This document shows positions 1 through 10,630 of a DNA stretch of 64,000 nucleotides, piece after piece. The DNA comes from Thozetella sp. PMI_491 (Eukaryota; Ascomycota; Sordariomycetes; Chaetosphaeriales; Chaetosphaeriaceae): the NCBI GenBank assembly GCA_021432635.1, contig MU270059.1, positions 456,003 to 520,002 on the forward strand. The letters run 5' to 3'. Positions within the stretch are counted from its first letter, which is position 1; each line of letters starts with the position of its first letter. The notes under the pieces were generated by a model that did no database searches, was not told where the DNA came from, and saw only the letters and a program-made list of their open reading frames with translations. Both the position numbers and the translations under genes were made by a program.

Positions 1-215
1 GTCTGACGAGGTCCGCAACGTGGCAAACGTGGGTCGATTACCTTCTCGACCGCTTCCTGCTCCCCTGGACACATAGCATGACTTGGATGACCCCGCTTGT
101 CCTTGTCCCGCTCTTAAAAGTCTGTCCGGTCCTGAACTGGCTTCCGGAGCCCAACTTCAAGAGCGGGAGTACCCCTTGGGATCATATGCCAAAGCTTGGT
201 GACCTGGTCGAGTGA
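1..215 (+). CDS. Possible 3' end of an unrecognised gene cut by the window edge
   Basis: One frame is open from the first bases of the window to a TGA at 213-215, about 70 codons with no start inside. The product would be rich in Trp, Leu and Pro, with a hydrophobic middle and a polar tail. I do not recognise a family. An open frame of this length can arise by chance, so this is only a candidate for the end of a gene that begins upstream of the window. The reverse-strand ORF over the same bases looks like a shadow. Confidence 0.2.
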   Translation, partial: LTRSATWQTWVDYLLDRFLLPWTHSMTWMTPLVLVPLLKVCPVLNWLPEPNFKSGSTPWDHMPKLGDLVE

Positions 216-1017
216 CGCTCGGCTGGCATGGGTCATTGCGTTGCTCATAGAAGCCCGATAGACTTCTCGGTTGATATGTGCAATATACCTAAAGAGGGAG
301 CCCGATATGAGATAAAGCCTACGCATATGTATGTAAATTGATGTTGGCCTTGAGAGGAAGTATGAATGATTCGAAGTAGGGCCCGGGGTGGAATATTTGT
401 AGTGTGATATGAGGCTCTTGAGATGGAGGTAAGGCCTCTAAAGCCCACAATACAAGTTTGCTACGGACACATTAATAGTCCTTTACTTGCCACCTGACGG
501 GACGTATAGTGGAGGATGGATAATGGAGGTAAAAGAACAGCTATTCTATGTTTGTTTGAGCCGTCAAGAAACTGAGGTAGTGACATCTCCGCCGCTTGGA
601 TGACCTTATATTGGTGCCTATTGCACCAGTCGTGGTGCTCTAACACATTTCAATTATACTAGGAATAAATAAAACGCACTCCGTTAGGCACATATGGAAT
701 TTAGGTTGCTTCAGCTGCATGAATACTGACGTAGGCCCCGCTTAGACCCCGACGTTAGCAACGATGCTACTTTAACCTCCTATGAACGTGTCCTATTAAA
801 CATTTAGCTCCAAGATCTACTTTCTCATCGATTATGTCAAATATGTTGGATATGGCATGTACTATGTGAGCTAAATACACCTAATTATTTGCCTGTGCTG
901 GCTCAGATATAAAGCTGGGTAAATACCACAGTGTGTACCTTACATCCCTATTGCACTTGATACGCTGTGAATTGACCATCTGATGACAGCTCATCCTGAA
1001 CTCCCTCCTTGCTCTGT
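216..1017. other. Gene-free stretch
   Basis: Only short unrecognised ORFs are present on both strands. The right end is the 3' flank of the sugar transporter gene that ends at 1018. No repeat or RNA gene was seen. Confidence 0.5.
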
Positions 1018-2635
1018 CTATGCCTTGGGAACAGGAGCCGGGACCGCGGAAATTTGTTCCATACCAATATAGTTCTTGGTGGGGACCTCGCCAGTATCCG
1101 CCTCGGGATGATCCAGGACCTTAACGCCGTCAAATACTTCTTCGATTTGTTCCAGGGTCATGTGCCTTGTCTCGACCCAATATATGATGACGTAGATGAC
1201 CATAAGAATATCAATGCTTGCGTTGATGATATACACTTTCCAGCCAATCGCATCTAGGCCAAATGGTACTACCATAGTCACGAATAGGCCGGCGAGCTTA
1301 GTAGTGCAAGTGTACAAACCCATGCCGACAGATCGAATATCAAACGACAAAATTTCTGGGGGGTAAAGAACAGTGAGCGGCGTCATACCCATAGCATAGG
1401 TTCCGTTGTAGAGGAATATCATGGCGATGGTCGCGTAGATCCCTGACTTGTTGGAGGACTCGCCATAAAGCGCAGTAAGACCACCTAGCAAGTAGAGCGA
1501 TACTATACCGCCCGACAGGCTCATAGCACACAACATCTTGCGACTGAACTTGTCGGCAAAATATGAGCCAGCAACGGCCACAACCAACGTAAACGCTGTC
1601 AAGACAACGTTGATTTGCAATTGCGTCGTAGGGTCCTCAATTCCTGCGTTAGAAAGCATAGAGCCGAAGTAGAAGGTGACGATGTTTGTGCCAGGTAGCA
1701 TGATAAATAGCGAAAAGGCAGTCGTGAGCCATAGTCGACGCCGATTCGACTTGGTCGATAGGGCCTCAAAGAGAGTCATATGGCGGGAATCCTCTCGAGA
1801 GATGGCGCCGCTTATCTCGTGGTACTGAGCCAAAACATTGGGATCGTCAACTCGGCCTGACCCGTCAATAATGGCCAGGAGTTGCAGGGCTTCGTCGTGA
1901 TATTCGCGGCTGATAAGCCAGCGAGGGGACTCTGGGATAAAAAAGAGTATAGTAATACAAACAAGGCTTGGGGCAATCTGGAGCAGGCTTGGAATTCGCC
2001 ACGCCCAGGTCGAGGACATACTCTCAGTCTAGATGGCACCAGTTAGCCTCTCAACGAAAGTTCGCGACGTTGTGAGATCTTACCCCGTAGCATACGCCAG
2101 AGGCAATAAGCGTCCCAACCCCCCAACAGGCGTAGTAAAGACCCAAAGCAAAGCCACGCTGCTTGACAGGCACGGTTTCGGCAACTAGAATCGGCGTAGC
2201 AACCTGTGCGAAACCCATTCCAAGCCCAATGATGAAGCGTCCCGCGATGAACATGCCGATATTGACGGCTGCACCTTGTATGACGGCCCCGATAAGCGTG
2301 ATGACTGCGGACCAGAAGATAGATTCTTTGCGTCCACGCCAGTCGACTACAAAACCTCCTATAAAGGCGCATATTGCCCCACCCATGTACGAGATAGCGG
2401 TGTTGAGGGACTTGGTGGCAGTCGTCAAGGTGAAATACTCGTAGTATGTGGGCATGACATTGAGATTACCCATCAGAGAACTATCGTATCCCACGAGCTA
2501 GAGGTGTCAGCTAGGTCAAAAACGCATGGGCCCAGGAGAACCACTCACCACTGAATCAATGGCAGAGGTCATGATGATACATGCGAGGAGGATCGATGGA
2601 TTCCGAGGAATCCAATTCAAGAAGAGTGGGAACAT
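1018..2635 (-). CDS. MFS sugar transporter (SP family, hexose/lactose permease-like)
   Basis: Plasma-membrane sugar:proton symporter of the major facilitator superfamily. Three exons fit: 2549-2635, 2084-2497 and 1018-2028, joined across introns 2498-2548 (GTGAGT..TAG) and 2029-2083 (GTAAGA..TAG). The product is about 503 residues, within the normal family range. Family marks seen: GYDSSLMG in helix 1, the loop WRGRKES after helix 2, GRFIIGLGMG in helix 4, PESPRWL before the central loop, and an ETRHMTLEQIEEVF segment after the last helix, the usual end of fungal sugar carriers. The start at 2635 is the only ATG that gives a plausible short N-terminus, but a further upstream exon is possible. 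It is transcribed away from the ADP-ribosylglycohydrolase-like gene across about 960 bp, so a shared control region is possible. Substrate cannot be read from sequence. Confidence 0.9.
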
Positions 2636-3594
2636 ATTGACAGCTAGAGAGCTTTTGGAATGAGCCCGATGTCTAAGTTGGAAAGCTATTGAAGGTTTCT
2701 TGAGAACTAAAGCTGCCTTAACCTCTTATAACGCCCCGAGGGCCGGCAGATTTTGAGACGGGGGCCGTACAAATGCCCCGGTTTGGAGGAAATAAGGTGG
2801 ATATGCGGAGGCCCCCTTGCCGCTTTACTGATAAGGTCCTAGGCCGTGAGGCCAGTGACACCGCAAGAGTGGGGGAGGATGAGCGGGGTTTCGGATGAAC
2901 GAGGGGTAAGAAAATATGCAAAGGCAACGGCAAGCGCACACAGGTCGGGGAATAGTGCACGCGCTCACTAACAGGCATACATCTACACTAACAGTTCGAA
3001 GGCCAAAGGATCGCCGCATCTAACCCTGTAGCATTCGCATATAGCTGGTGGCCCTCAGCAGTGGGGGGGGATCTTGTTAACCCCCTTGCCCCAGGTGGGG
3101 AGCAGATGCAGGTTGTTGGAGAAGCTATAACCCCCTGTTATCCACAGGCAAGTGGGCTTTATAACTACCAGGTAACTTTCAGGTTCTCCTCCCAAGCTCA
3201 CAGCCACTCTCATTTGACCGATTTGCAGACCTATTCCTTACACTAAGTCCAATCAGGCTCCAGGCCTATCACGAAGGTCACTCGAAACCCCTCTCTGTAA
3301 CGGTTTCACCCACTTTTACCGACAACACTCAAGCTAGTAGGGTCTACCCTAGGGCCTAGAGTTGCTTGAGAAAGGAGAATGTTACTTTGCCAATACTACT
3401 AGTGTCTATGCGCTACAGTCAAGCGGGTTACCCCACCCTTGGCTCTAGTGAGTAATAGAATTTCCCTCGCTTCCCCAAGTTAAACTGCACGCTGAGTTCC
3501 GTTCGACGCGAATACACTTCCTACCCAGGACCCTTGAATCGACGACCCTTGTCCTACAGCCTAAGGGATTTTCCAGCCCGGTCAGCCTTCCAAC
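2636..3594. promoter_or_regulatory. Divergent intergenic region between sugar transporter and ARH-like gene
   Basis: About 960 bp with no credible gene. It separates two divergently transcribed genes and so must hold both promoters. A run of G at 3062-3069 and several CCCC/GGGG blocks lie near 3060-3150. No clear named binding site could be assigned. Confidence 0.4.
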
Positions 3595-5712
3595 ATGTCG
3601 TATCCAGTTCCCTCGGATTACCTTGAACGCGTGTATGCCGGCGTCTTGGGCAAGCTTGTCGGAGTATACATTGGGCGTCCTTTCGAAAACTGGACGCACC
3701 AACAGATCCTCGCAGAACTCGGTCATATCAACTACTATGTGCACGAGAAGCTCGGCATGCCGTTGGTAGTCGTTGATGACGACGTCTCAGGTACCTTTAC
3801 GTTCGTGCGAGCGCTCCAGGAGCACGGCGTCTCGCCCGAGCTGAGTTCCGAGCAGATTGGTCGGACGTGGCTCAACACCGTCATCGAGAAGCGCAGTATA
3901 TTCTGGTGGGGCGGCAGAGGCATCAGTACTGAGCACACGGCATATCTAAACCTCAAGAGCGGGATTTCCGCACCGAAGAGCGGTGCTATTGCGACAAATG
4001 GGCAGACCCTTGCAGAGCAGATTGGCGCGCAAATTTTCATTGATGGGTGGGCATTAATTGCCCCGGCACGGCCCGACCTCGCTGCGAAGCTCGCCGCCGC
4101 TGCAGGCTTCGTCAGCCATGATGGAGAAGCAGTCTATGCAGCACAGCTCTGGGCGGCGATGGAAGCCGAGGCATTTGTGTCGAAAGATGTGAATCATCTC
4201 TTTGATATAGGCCTGCAGTATATCCCAGCAGACTGCAAGATAGCGCATTTGATCGCCGATGTAAGGGCATGGGCAGCGCAAGACAAGGATTGGTTGAAGA
4301 CGAGGCAGAGGATCGAAGATAACTATGGCTATGACAAATTTCATGGCATCTGCCATGTGATACCAAACCACGGCATCATGGCCCTAGCAATGCTCTACGG
4401 CGGTCACGATTTTCACGAGGCGATGCACATTGTTAACACCTCTGGCTGGGACACGGACTGCAACGCCGGAAATGTTGGGTGTCTAGTTGCCATAATGCAC
4501 GGTCTCACCGGGTTCCAAAATGGGCCCGACTGGCTCGGGCCATTGGCCGACCGAGCCATCATTTCCAGCGCAGACGGCGGGTACTCGATTAATAACGCTG
4601 CTCGAATCGCCATTGATCTAGCCAATACCGGGTTCCAGCTCGCAAAGCAGTCTGTGCCAGCAGCCCCCAAGGACGGTGCTCAGTTTCATTTCACCTTACC
4701 TGGCAGCGTGCAAGGCTTCCGAGCCTCGACTCCGCGAACAAAAATTGCCCAAAGTGTTGACAGTACTGGGGTCCCGGGCTTATTAATTCACTTTGAAAGT
4801 CCGAAAACTGAAGATGGCCTCGTGGAGGTGGTCACCGACACATTCATTTCCAAGGAAATCCTGGAGGGGCGCGCCTCGTATGAACTTATGGCATCTCCAT
4901 TGATATACCCCGGCCAAGAGCTGAAAGCTACGATTCGCGCCGATGAGAGCACGACTTCGCAATTGAAGGCACAATTGAGGCTCAAAGTCTACAGCAGCAA
5001 GAACCAACTAATCAATTTCGACAGCCCGGCAGCGATACTCGAACCCGGAAAGCCCCATACGTTGCGGTGGACCATTCCAGATACGATGGATAGCCAACCC
5101 ATTCAGGCGGTTGGAATAGTTCTTAGCTCCACCGACAAGCCTCCAGCTGCTGGTGTGGTCTGGCTCCAGAGCCTGCAGTGGTCGGGTACTCCCAATCTCA
5201 TTTTGCGGCGACCAAAAAATGGTCCGGGAGACTTCTGGCACCGTGCATGGGTGAAAAGCGCTACCAGCTTTCACACTTGGTCTTACGGCCCATCCTTCCT
5301 CATAGGCCATGATCATGGGGAAGGTATTATCACCCAAGGGACTCGAGAATGGATTGATTACACTTTTGAGGTGGATGATTTCATTCTCAACCTTGGACCG
5401 GCGGCGGGACTTGTCGTTCGATTCCAGGGCCTGAATCGATATTACGCGATGATGTTCGTGGAGAACGAGCGAGTAATTTTGCTGAAGGCATTCGACGGGC
5501 AGAGGACGGAGCTGGCTAGTGCGCCGTTCCCATGGAAGTTGGATGACTCCTTCCGCGTTGTAGTGACTGTACAAGGACCACACATCAAAGCTCGCGTTCG
5601 TGAGACTGAGTTGGCCGCATGCGATGAGCAGTATAAAGGCGGCGGGGTTGGGCTTATTGTCATAGATGGATCAGTGTCGGCAGAGAGGATGAAGGTAGGA
5701 CCAGCTGTATAA
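3595..5712 (+). CDS. ADP-ribosylglycohydrolase-fold protein with C-terminal lectin-like domain
   Basis: Single-exon, 705-residue protein. Residues about 10-345 show the ADP-ribosylglycohydrolase (DraG/ARH, crystallin-J1) fold. There is a Gly-rich first helix (residues 16-27), an acidic metal site DDD at 61-63 followed by SGTF, and the second metal motif GWDTDCNAGNVG near 284-295. In this family these acidic residues bind the metal pair that cleaves an N- or O-glycosidic bond to ADP-ribose or a related ribosyl or sugar group. The last 160 residues or so look like a concanavalin-type beta-sandwich, which would fit carbohydrate binding. The middle part is also beta-rich. No signal peptide is seen, so it is probably cytosolic. 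ARH proteins proper are about 300-360 residues, so the C-terminal half is an addition. Its neighbour is a sugar transporter, which suggests a small glycoside rather than ADP-ribosylated protein as substrate; this is inference. Confidence 0.85.
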   Translation: MSYPVPSDYLERVYAGVLGKLVGVYIGRPFENWTHQQILAELGHINYYVHEKLGMPLVVVDDDVSGTFTFVRALQEHGVSPELSSEQIGRTWLNTVIEKRSIFWWGGRGISTEHTAYLNLKSGISAPKSGAIATNGQTLAEQIGAQIFIDGWALIAPARPDLAAKLAAAAGFVSHDGEAVYAAQLWAAMEAEAFVSKDVNHLFDIGLQYIPADCKIAHLIADVRAWAAQDKDWLKTRQRIEDNYGYDKFHGICHVIPNHGIMALAMLYGGHDFHEAMHIVNTSGWDTDCNAGNVGCLVAIMHGLTGFQNGPDWLGPLADRAIISSADGGYSINNAARIAIDLANTGFQLAKQSVPAAPKDGAQFHFTLPGSVQGFRASTPRTKIAQSVDSTGVPGLLIHFESPKTEDGLVEVVTDTFISKEILEGRASYELMASPLIYPGQELKATIRADESTTSQLKAQLRLKVYSSKNQLINFDSPAAILEPGKPHTLRWTIPDTMDSQPIQAVGIVLSSTDKPPAAGVVWLQSLQWSGTPNLILRRPKNGPGDFWHRAWVKSATSFHTWSYGPSFLIGHDHGEGIITQGTREWIDYTFEVDDFILNLGPAAGLVVRFQGLNRYYAMMFVENERVILLKAFDGQRTELASAPFPWKLDDSFRVVVTVQGPHIKARVRETELAACDEQYKGGGVGLIVIDGSVSAERMKVGPAV

Positions 5713-6678
5713 AGTGTTGGGCGGTTGCGGTATTACAAGAAACTGGTAAGATAAAATATAGAAAAATATATGCAAGGCTGGCTCAATTTATTGCGGAGTC
5801 TATGGAGGAGGCCGGACACTATCCTGTCACTAGCTCTAACAACCGAAGTGCCTTACGCCGGAAGCAAGCGGACGGGGAGTCAGCCTATACACACTATATG
5901 CGAGAACTTCAAGATAAGTGACTAGATCGTTGGTCATTGGCTGGTAACTTGGGGTTTGTCAAATATCGGTCGTTGTGCCTAGCACGAAGCTGGATTGCCA
6001 CCGTTCTACTGATGCATATGTTAACTAGCTGCCAGAGTCATCGATTTACGTGGTGGATAACAAACACCATAGAATACTAGACTAGTTGCCTTGTCGTTCC
6101 AAACTAAGTGAACCGGATAACTTTATAAAGGTATAACGGGCTTACACTGACCTGTTCGCCTGAATTATTCTGGATCTAGTAATATCTGTCCTTCAACAGT
6201 ACCAAGGACACTTAGTTAGGGAGAGCGCATTGCCACATTGAAGATATTTATCAGCATGTTTTCGCTCAGATTTAGAACAATCTTAGCTATCTATCAGACA
6301 TCTTCAGCTCCCTAGTTGCGTGAACCTCGGCGACATTAGCAGGGAGGTGACCCACCTCACTTTAAGCCTTATTCCCGGATTCCCACTTCCACTCCTTAAC
6401 CCTTCCAGGCTAGTCGCTAGACCGCGCCGGGAATAAATCCCTGCTGGCCGAATATGGCCGGGCTTTATGACCGGAGGCTTCGCCCAGCCTCAAACTGCTA
6501 GTGACAACCGAGACCGAAACGCTCGCTGAGGGCTTTTAAAGCCGGACCGGCGACAGCTTAATAAAGATCCATAGCCCCCTTTCCTTCCTTCATCTTAGCA
6601 CCGGAGCGTGCCAAGGCCTCTCCACAGCCAGGTCCAGGAGTAGCTTCTCAAGGAACAGACAGCTATCAATACGGAACA
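5713..6678. other. Gene-free stretch; promoter side of the DHA2 exporter
   Basis: About 970 bp with no ORF worth calling. A pyrimidine-rich tract at about 6576-6596 lies about 90 bp before the ATG at 6679, as is common in filamentous-fungal promoters. Nothing else was recognised. Confidence 0.4.
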
Positions 6679-8354
6679 ATGCCTCCATTGATAAGAGTCG
6701 AGTCCAACATCCTCCCGACCAGGAAATTGCTGGTCGTATTTAGCGCCCTGGCATTTGCCCTTCTCATATCATTTATCGATCAGAATGGCATCGGAGTGGC
6801 ATTGCCCATCCTGGGGCAGGAACTTGGAGCTTCCGATACCATAGTGTGGGCCGGAACGTCGTCTTTGATTGCAAACACCGTCTTTCAAGTTCTCTATGGG
6901 AGGATATCAGATATTACTGGTAGAAAAACGGTCATGCTAGCATCTGTGTTCCTGTTAGCTGTGGGCGACTTGCTCTGCGGCTTTGCCCGTACGGGGCCGC
7001 AACTCTATGCTTTCCGAGGGCTCGCCGGGGTGGGAAATGGCGGTATTGCCGCCTTGGCCATGATTATTGTCTCGGATACAGTGACACTGGAAAGAAGGGG
7101 CAAGTAAGTTTCCTACAATCACCTCGCAACTTGAAGTCACCTGACGATCCTTGGCGCGTAAGATATCAAGGCATACTGGGTGCCTGCGTAGGAATCGGCA
7201 ACGTCATCGGACCCTTTCTTGCAGCCGCAATCGTCGAGCATTGGACCTGGCGTGCCTTCTTCTGGATTACCTGCGTTCTCGCTGTTCTCAGCGGTGTTTT
7301 TGTGGCGCTGCTTGTCCCTCCTAGTTCTGTGAGTGGAAGCGCGCGCGAGAAGCTGCAGGCCATCGACTATTGGGGCGTGCTGTCTAGCTCCATCGGGGTT
7401 ATCTTGTTGTTGATTCCCATCTCAGGTGGTGGGATCGACTTTGCGTGGGATTCCCCGATCTCTCTCTCGATGCTGGTCCTTGGTTCGGGTTCTGTCATCC
7501 TATTCCTTGTCATCGAAGCACGGTGGGCACCAATGCCTTTACTTCCCCTTCGATTTTTCAGCAACCCGCCAGTTTCCGCAATCCTCATCCAGAACGTCTT
7601 CGTCGGCGTCGTCTGGTACTCCAACCTTTATTTCCTTCCGATATACTTCCAAACAGCTCGCCAGTGGTCCCCGACGGTTTCGGCAGCACTTACCATTCCT
7701 TATGTCGTAGGCCAGGCCATCAGTTCTGTTCTCTCCGGCCAGTACATATCATGGAGAGGGCGATATGGCGAGGTGATATGGGTCGGATATGCGCTGGCGA
7801 CGCTTGGGAGCGGATTCTATCTGGTTTTTGAAACATCGACACAGCCTTGGGCCATCATTCTGATCCTTCTCGTCAGCGGCGTGGGCGTTGGATTAATCTT
7901 CCAACCAACCCTCGTAGCGGCTCAAGCCCACACCACCAAGGATGACCGGGCTGTGATTATTTCCGCTCGCAACTTTACTCGATCAGTGGGTGGCGCAGTT
8001 GGCCTCGCTATATCCACGCTGGTCTTCACTAGCAAGGTAGCCCGCGGCATCTCATCCCTCCCACCCAAAGCGCAGGCCGAGATCCTAGCAAAGGTGTTAT
8101 CCCCACCCGATCTTAGCTTGCTTAGCCAAGCGCAAGGCAAGGCAGTTCTCGAGGCATATGTCTCAGCAGGAAAGGCCTTATACATAATCTGGGTTGTCTT
8201 GATGGGCGTTTGTCTATTCTCGTGCATTCTAATTAAGGATCGCGGTTTGCAAAGGCCAGAGGATCAAGGAGCCCAGCATGGGGCACAGGATGGCCGGGCT
8301 GATTTACACCTGACCCAACTTACTAGTGACGAGAAGAGCCAAACTAGCAGCTAG
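6679..8354 (+). CDS. MFS drug exporter, DHA2 (14-helix) type
   Basis: Multidrug or metabolite efflux pump of the plasma membrane. Two exons, 6679-7103 and 7163-8354, are joined over a 59-bp intron (GTAAGT..AAG); the junction restores codons for Gly-Lys-Tyr-Gln-Gly. The product is 538 residues, as expected for DHA2. Helix 1 has the DQNGIGVALP segment (motif D1-like), the loop after helix 2 is GRISDITGRKTVM (motif A), and GIGNVIGPFLAA is motif C, the antiporter signature. Hydrophobic stretches fit 14 helices, and the C-terminal tail is polar. The neighbouring NmrA-like oxidoreductase, O-methyltransferase and Zn2Cys6 regulator suggest export of a modified small molecule, but no synthase gene is near. 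Confidence 0.9.
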
Positions 8355-9401
8355 GCGCAAGAGGTTTGTAAAGTCGATTTGTCACTAAATCCGCCGGTGC
8401 TTAGACATGTAATTCCACCAGCCCAATCATCATCGGTAATGGGCGAATATCGCCATGAAGGATATTAGAGGAAAAGAAAGTGATACAGAAAGATACTTGT
8501 GTCCTGGTAGTTATAATACACGAGGCCTGGGGTGATGTCGGTCCGTAACAAGTTCAGCTCCGAGTGACCTTTAAGAACACACCAAAATACAGACAGCCTG
8601 ATCATCAGTCTTTTGGCGCCTGTGCCAATGTCACTATAGGACACATGTTCCTAGTGCGTACACATGAATCTCTCATCACTTGGGACCGATTTTACCGCAT
8701 TCGGGAATTTGCGAAGGAAGCTCTAGGGAGAAGTATGCGGGATAATTAAGGACCAATCAAAGCCTAGGTGCTGGGTTGGTAGTTAAGGTGGCATTGAACA
8801 TACGGGGGCTACATATTCGGAGACTCGGCACATTATCATAGAGGAGGAGAGAAGGGGGGTTGCAGTTCGTCTTCCATCGTTAATATACCTCGCTATGACT
8901 CAATTAGGTTTGGTTCATTGTCGGCGACCGTTCAGGGCACGCTATTTGCCATACACTCCATTCACATGGGTGACGTAAAGGGGAATTTCTGTGCTACCAA
9001 TAAAAAAGCACGGGGGAAGCTCGAAGAGGGTATAAGAATAAAGCATCGCCACGTTGGAGGTTGGGACTTACTAATCATTCTGCAGGGCGATTTGTGATCA
9101 TATATACCCTCGGCTTTCAGCCAAAGTCTAATAGAGGCCTGTAAGCGAAGTAGATTCTATATATTAGAAAAAACAAAGCCATTAAAAATGGAGTTAGATA
9201 TGCTCTAAGCAGCTAGCGAAGCGTTCACGATCTTGGTGGATTTGTTGAAACTGTGCAGATACCTAGCATTTCGCACCGCCAAAAGAAGCAGTCTGCTCTG
9301 CTCAAGTCGAATTGATAAACTGGACATTCTAACTCCGGAGGTTGAACTGCTTAAAGACATTCCAAGCCTGTTATTACTGAGAAATCTCCACTGAGAGGAT
9401 C
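8355..9401. other. Gene-free stretch
   Basis: About 1 kb, AT-rich in the second half, with no credible gene. A 61-codon ORF at 8564-8749 has no recognisable features and is probably chance. Confidence 0.4.
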
Positions 9402-10406
9402 ATGCTTCTCAAATCGGTGCTAGTCTTAGGGCCAACAGGCTCTGTCGGCCTTCCACTCAGCAAGGAGCTGATTAGGAGGAAGTCAGCCTTCAATCGAATC
9501 GCGGCATTTAATAACACTGCAAGACTGGCAGATGCAGAGAAATTGGAGATATTTGCTGAACTCGAACAGGCCGGCATGGAAATTGTCAAAGGGAGCTATG
9601 AAGATGTTGAAGCTTTCCGGGGATTTGACGTTGTTATTATGGCGCTCGGAAACTTTGCAAATATTCTTCAGCCAAAGATCATAGACACGGCCATCGAAGC
9701 TGGGGTGCGTCATTTCTATACGTCCGAGTTTGGAGCTGATATTACTGTCGGGAACAACTGGTCTCAGCGCTACTATCGAGACAAAGTTCTGGCGAGGGAG
9801 CACCTGATGAAACGGGCTGAAGACGTACATGGACTCGGCTGGACGTATATCACGATTGGTCGTTTTACCGAATGGGCCACGATCAAGTACTTCGGAGTGG
9901 ACAACGCCGAGCGCTCTGCAACAATTTATGGGACCGACGAAGGAAGACAGAGTCTCATCAGTGTCGATGAGTAAGTTCGCAAATTGTCTTTGTTTAACTT
10001 CCCGGCAGCTAACTCTTTTAGTACATGTAAATTCACCATCGAGACGTTGCTTGAGCCGTTTGACGAGTCACAACCACTCAATCGGCAGCGAACTTACCGT
10101 TTTCACGGGGAGTCTTTGAGCTGGAAGGATATCTTTGCCATGCTAAAGAGGATCACTGGCTATGACTACCAAGTCACGTACCGGCCGGTGACAGAAGCGC
10201 TTGAGATGAGTAGAGAAGCAGACCGCCTGCAGGACGATCAGCTGGCCATGAACTCAAGTCACCGCGTCGTCCAAGGGCTCGAAGGCACCCTGTTGCCGAA
10301 GCCATATGACAATTCTCGCTTCCCCAATATTCATGTACACGGAGTGGAGGAAGTGCTTGAGGCAGCGTTTCACGATCCCGCGAAGAAGAAGTGGTACGGG
10401 ATCTGA
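9402..10406 (+). CDS. NmrA-like / isoflavone reductase-like NAD(P)-binding oxidoreductase
   Basis: Atypical short-chain dehydrogenase of the NmrA/isoflavone-reductase group, probably cytosolic. Two exons, 9402-9970 and 10022-10406, flank a 51-bp intron (GTAAGT..TAG); the split Asp codon is restored. Length is 317 residues, normal for the group. A GPTGSVG dinucleotide-binding loop sits at residues 10-16 right after the first beta strand, and a YTSEFGADI segment matches the isoflavone-reductase core. The C-terminal half carries the substrate-binding part. Members reduce phenylpropanoid-like or other aromatic substrates, or act as redox-sensing regulators without catalysis; which applies here cannot be told. 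The gene converges with the broken O-methyltransferase gene, with about 220 bp between them. Confidence 0.85.
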
Positions 10407-10630
10407 CCGAATAGTTTGTTCTCTTATGGCAATCAGGGTAGCCATTAATAGTTTCTAATCAATTTGCCTATTGTGTCGGCAATTTTAAAGTCCAGGACAC
10501 CTAGCCTACACTCCCGCAGGGCAATGGACAATAGACAACCGCATTTCATGCGAAGTAGCGGATGACAGAAGGATCTAAGAAAACTCCAATCGTATTTCAT
10601 TTGCTATAGAAGGTTGTCTCCAATTATTGT

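Noticed and set aside
1018-5712. Transporter and ARH-like gene as one operon
   Set aside because: They are divergent and each is a separate eukaryotic unit with its own introns or none; only shared regulation could be argued.
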